Assembly: GCA_035525375.1 (NCBI GenBank)
Contig: DATLEI010000046.1
Coordinates: forward strand, 1 to 12,861
Reading direction: 5' to 3'
DNA: 12,861 bases
From: JALZBN01 sp035525375
GTDB taxonomy: Bacteria > Actinomycetota > Acidimicrobiia > Acidimicrobiales > AC-14
In this document: positions 11,789-12,861 of the stretch, piece by piece
Layout of the letters: each line of letters opens with the position of its first letter
How positions within the stretch are numbered: the first letter of the stretch is position 1
Program-made: the position numbers and the translations under genes
Notes under the pieces: model-generated
Databases searched by the model: none
Told to the model about the DNA's origin: nothing
Seen by the model: only the letters and a program-made list of their open reading frames with translations

Positions 11789-12739
11789 ATGACGAGGGCA
11801 GCCCTTCTTGACCGGAGACTGTTGTTCGTCACCGGCAAGGGCGGCGTGGGCAAGACCACGGTTACGGCCGCACTCGCGCTCTTGGCGTCCCAGCGCGGTT
11901 CGAAGGTCCTTGCGTGTGAGGTCGACGCCAAGGGTGATCTTGCCGAGTTCTTCGAGACACCCCGCACGGGCTTCAAACCCCGCGAGATACAGCCCGACCT
12001 GTTCGCAATGTCAATGGATACCGAGGCGTCACTCAGCGAATACCTCCACCTTCAACTTCGCCTGCCGGCGATCGCGAGGATGGGCCCACTGGCCCGGGTT
12101 TTCGAGTTTGTGTCGACGGCTGCGCCGGGCGTCCGGGAGATCCTTACCGTGGGGAAGCTCGCCTATGAGGTCCGGGAACGCCACTACGGCCTCGTCGTCG
12201 CCGACTCGTCCGCCAGTGGGCACATCGTCGGACAGCTGACCGCGCCGCGCTCGATCGACGAGCTCATGCGCGTCGGGCCCGTGCACGAGCAGACCGGCTG
12301 GATGAACGACATCTTGGCCGACCCGGCGACAACCGGCCTTGTCATCGTCACCACTCCGGAGGAGATGCCAGTCAACGAGACCATCGAGCTGGTGGCGCGG
12401 ATCCGTGAAGAGACCGAGGTCGAAGTCGCCGCTGTCGTTGTGAACCGGGTGCTTCCGGAACTCTTCAGCCACAGCGATGAGGAAGTCTTCGAGCGCCTCC
12501 GAGAGCCGGACCACGAAGCGTTGCTCACCTCGGCTGCCGGCGGATCGGCCGCGCCGGTCCTCGCCGCGGCGCGCCTTGCCGTCACCCTCCGCCGCACGCG
12601 CGCCGGCCATCTCGACCGCTTGCGCGCCGCCCTTCCCGACGTCCCGTTGCTGTTCATCCCCTACCTCTTCACCCGAGGCCATGGCCTGCGAACGACGAGC
12701 CAGACGGCCGACGCACTGAGCGCTGAACTCGGTTACTGA
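11789..12739 (+). CDS. ArsA/Get3-like P-loop ATPase, first of a pair (Rv3679-like)
   Basis: The protein has 316 residues. It shows the ArsA-type P-loop TGKGGVGKTT (about 15-24), a switch I region changed to EVDAKGDLAEFF (Asp46), and switch II VVADSSASGHIVGQL (Asp139). IVTTPEEMPVNETIEL and VVVNRVLPELF follow, as in actinobacterial anion-transporting ATPase genes. It has a single cysteine (Cys43), so it lacks the arsenite-binding cysteines of ArsA and the CxxC zinc motif of Get3; an arsenic role is unlikely. The paired neighbour begins in the TGATG overlap at its stop, so the two probably form a heterodimer. The best comparison I know is M. tuberculosis Rv3679/Rv3680. The role is unknown. ATG 11789 has only a weak GAG ahead of it and probably relies on coupling to DUF3107. 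Confidence 0.88.
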   Translation: MTRAALLDRRLLFVTGKGGVGKTTVTAALALLASQRGSKVLACEVDAKGDLAEFFETPRTGFKPREIQPDLFAMSMDTEASLSEYLHLQLRLPAIARMGPLARVFEFVSTAAPGVREILTVGKLAYEVRERHYGLVVADSSASGHIVGQLTAPRSIDELMRVGPVHEQTGWMNDILADPATTGLVIVTTPEEMPVNETIELVARIREETEVEVAAVVVNRVLPELFSHSDEEVFERLREPDHEALLTSAAGGSAAPVLAAARLAVTLRRTRAGHLDRLRAALPDVPLLFIPYLFTRGHGLRTTSQTADALSAELGY

Positions 12740-12861
12740 TGTCCCCATCGCCGCAACAAGCGGGCTCGCTCGAGCAACTGCTCGCCGCCAAAGAGATAGT
12801 GATCTGCTGCGGAAGTGGGGGTGTCGGCAAGACCACGGTGGCGGCAGCAGCAGCGACGATG
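12739..12861 (+). CDS. ArsA/Get3-like P-loop ATPase, second of a pair (5' part only)
   Basis: Forty-one codons are visible before the window ends. The ATG shares one base with the upstream stop (TGATG), so it is translationally coupled. The start is polar, followed by AAKEIVICCGSGGVGKTTVAAAAA, which contains the Walker A loop CGSGGVGKTT (about residues 25-34). This matches the second member of the actinobacterial ArsA-like pair (Rv3680-like). The rest of the protein, including switch II, is outside the window, so catalytic competence cannot be judged. Confidence 0.82.
   Translation, partial: MSPSPQQAGSLEQLLAAKEIVICCGSGGVGKTTVAAAAATM

Noticed and set aside
11143..11976. Minus-strand frame across DUF2064, DUF3107 and the start of the ATPase
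   Set aside because: It overlaps three supported genes and their promoters, and the translation is Arg/Pro-rich without motifs.
1..12861. Mobile elements, CRISPR arrays, tRNA or rRNA genes
   Set aside because: No transposase or integrase motifs, no regularly spaced repeats beyond the single 22-bp duplication, and no cloverleaf or rRNA-like sequence were found by eye.

Overview
The window looks like chromosomal DNA from a high-GC actinobacterium, and the order Acidimicrobiales or a relative is my best guess. The supporting signs are strong G/C bias at third codon positions, a DUF3107 gene (a small actinobacterial family), a pair of ArsA-like ATPase genes like mycobacterial Rv3679/Rv3680, several probable leaderless genes with a TAnnnT box 6-7 bases before a GTG start, and a SufR-type Fe-S regulator. 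I see no insertion sequence, prophage, CRISPR array, tRNA or rRNA. The genes are tightly packed and the longest gene-free stretch is about 136 bp.

Layout from left to right. (1) Positions 3-287 hold the C-terminal end of an exported, membrane-anchored protein. (2) Positions 302-5403 form a likely envelope module. An OmpR-type response regulator and its HAMP histidine kinase (minus strand) stand divergent from a secreted LolA/RseB-like protein, an ABC ATPase and an ABC-2 permease (plus strand). A large hairpin lies between the LolA-like gene and the ATPase, and the ATPase has no normal start codon where the family would begin. (3) Positions 5419-6285 hold a lone Tat-type alpha/beta-hydrolase (esterase). 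(4) Positions 6422-9462 form a compact Fe-S cluster locus: a SufR-like regulator with three candidate cluster cysteines, a cysteine desulfurase whose start overlaps the regulator stop (TTGA), and a divergent Mrp/ApbC-type P-loop carrier. The two divergent starts are only 15 bp apart. (5) Positions 9512-10862 hold a Tat-exported sulfite-oxidase-fold molybdoenzyme overlapping a four-helix cytochrome b. (6) Positions 10905-11462 hold a divergent DUF2064 protein. (7) Positions 11536-12861 hold DUF3107 followed by two consecutive ArsA-like ATPases, the second cut by the window edge.

The most interesting part is the Fe-S locus. The desulfurase keeps its catalytic lysine and cysteine but, aligned without gaps to E. 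coli IscS as I recall it, replaces two PLP-contact residues (Asn155 to His, Gln183 to Ala). The Mrp protein lacks the CxxC cluster motif and has only one cysteine in 398 residues. Also worth attention are the hairpin and unusual start of the ABC ATPase, a DUF2064 protein that has lost both family motifs, a 22-bp tandem copy of that gene's 3' end, and a 9-bp inverted repeat placed at the two starts of the regulator/LolA-like divergent pair.
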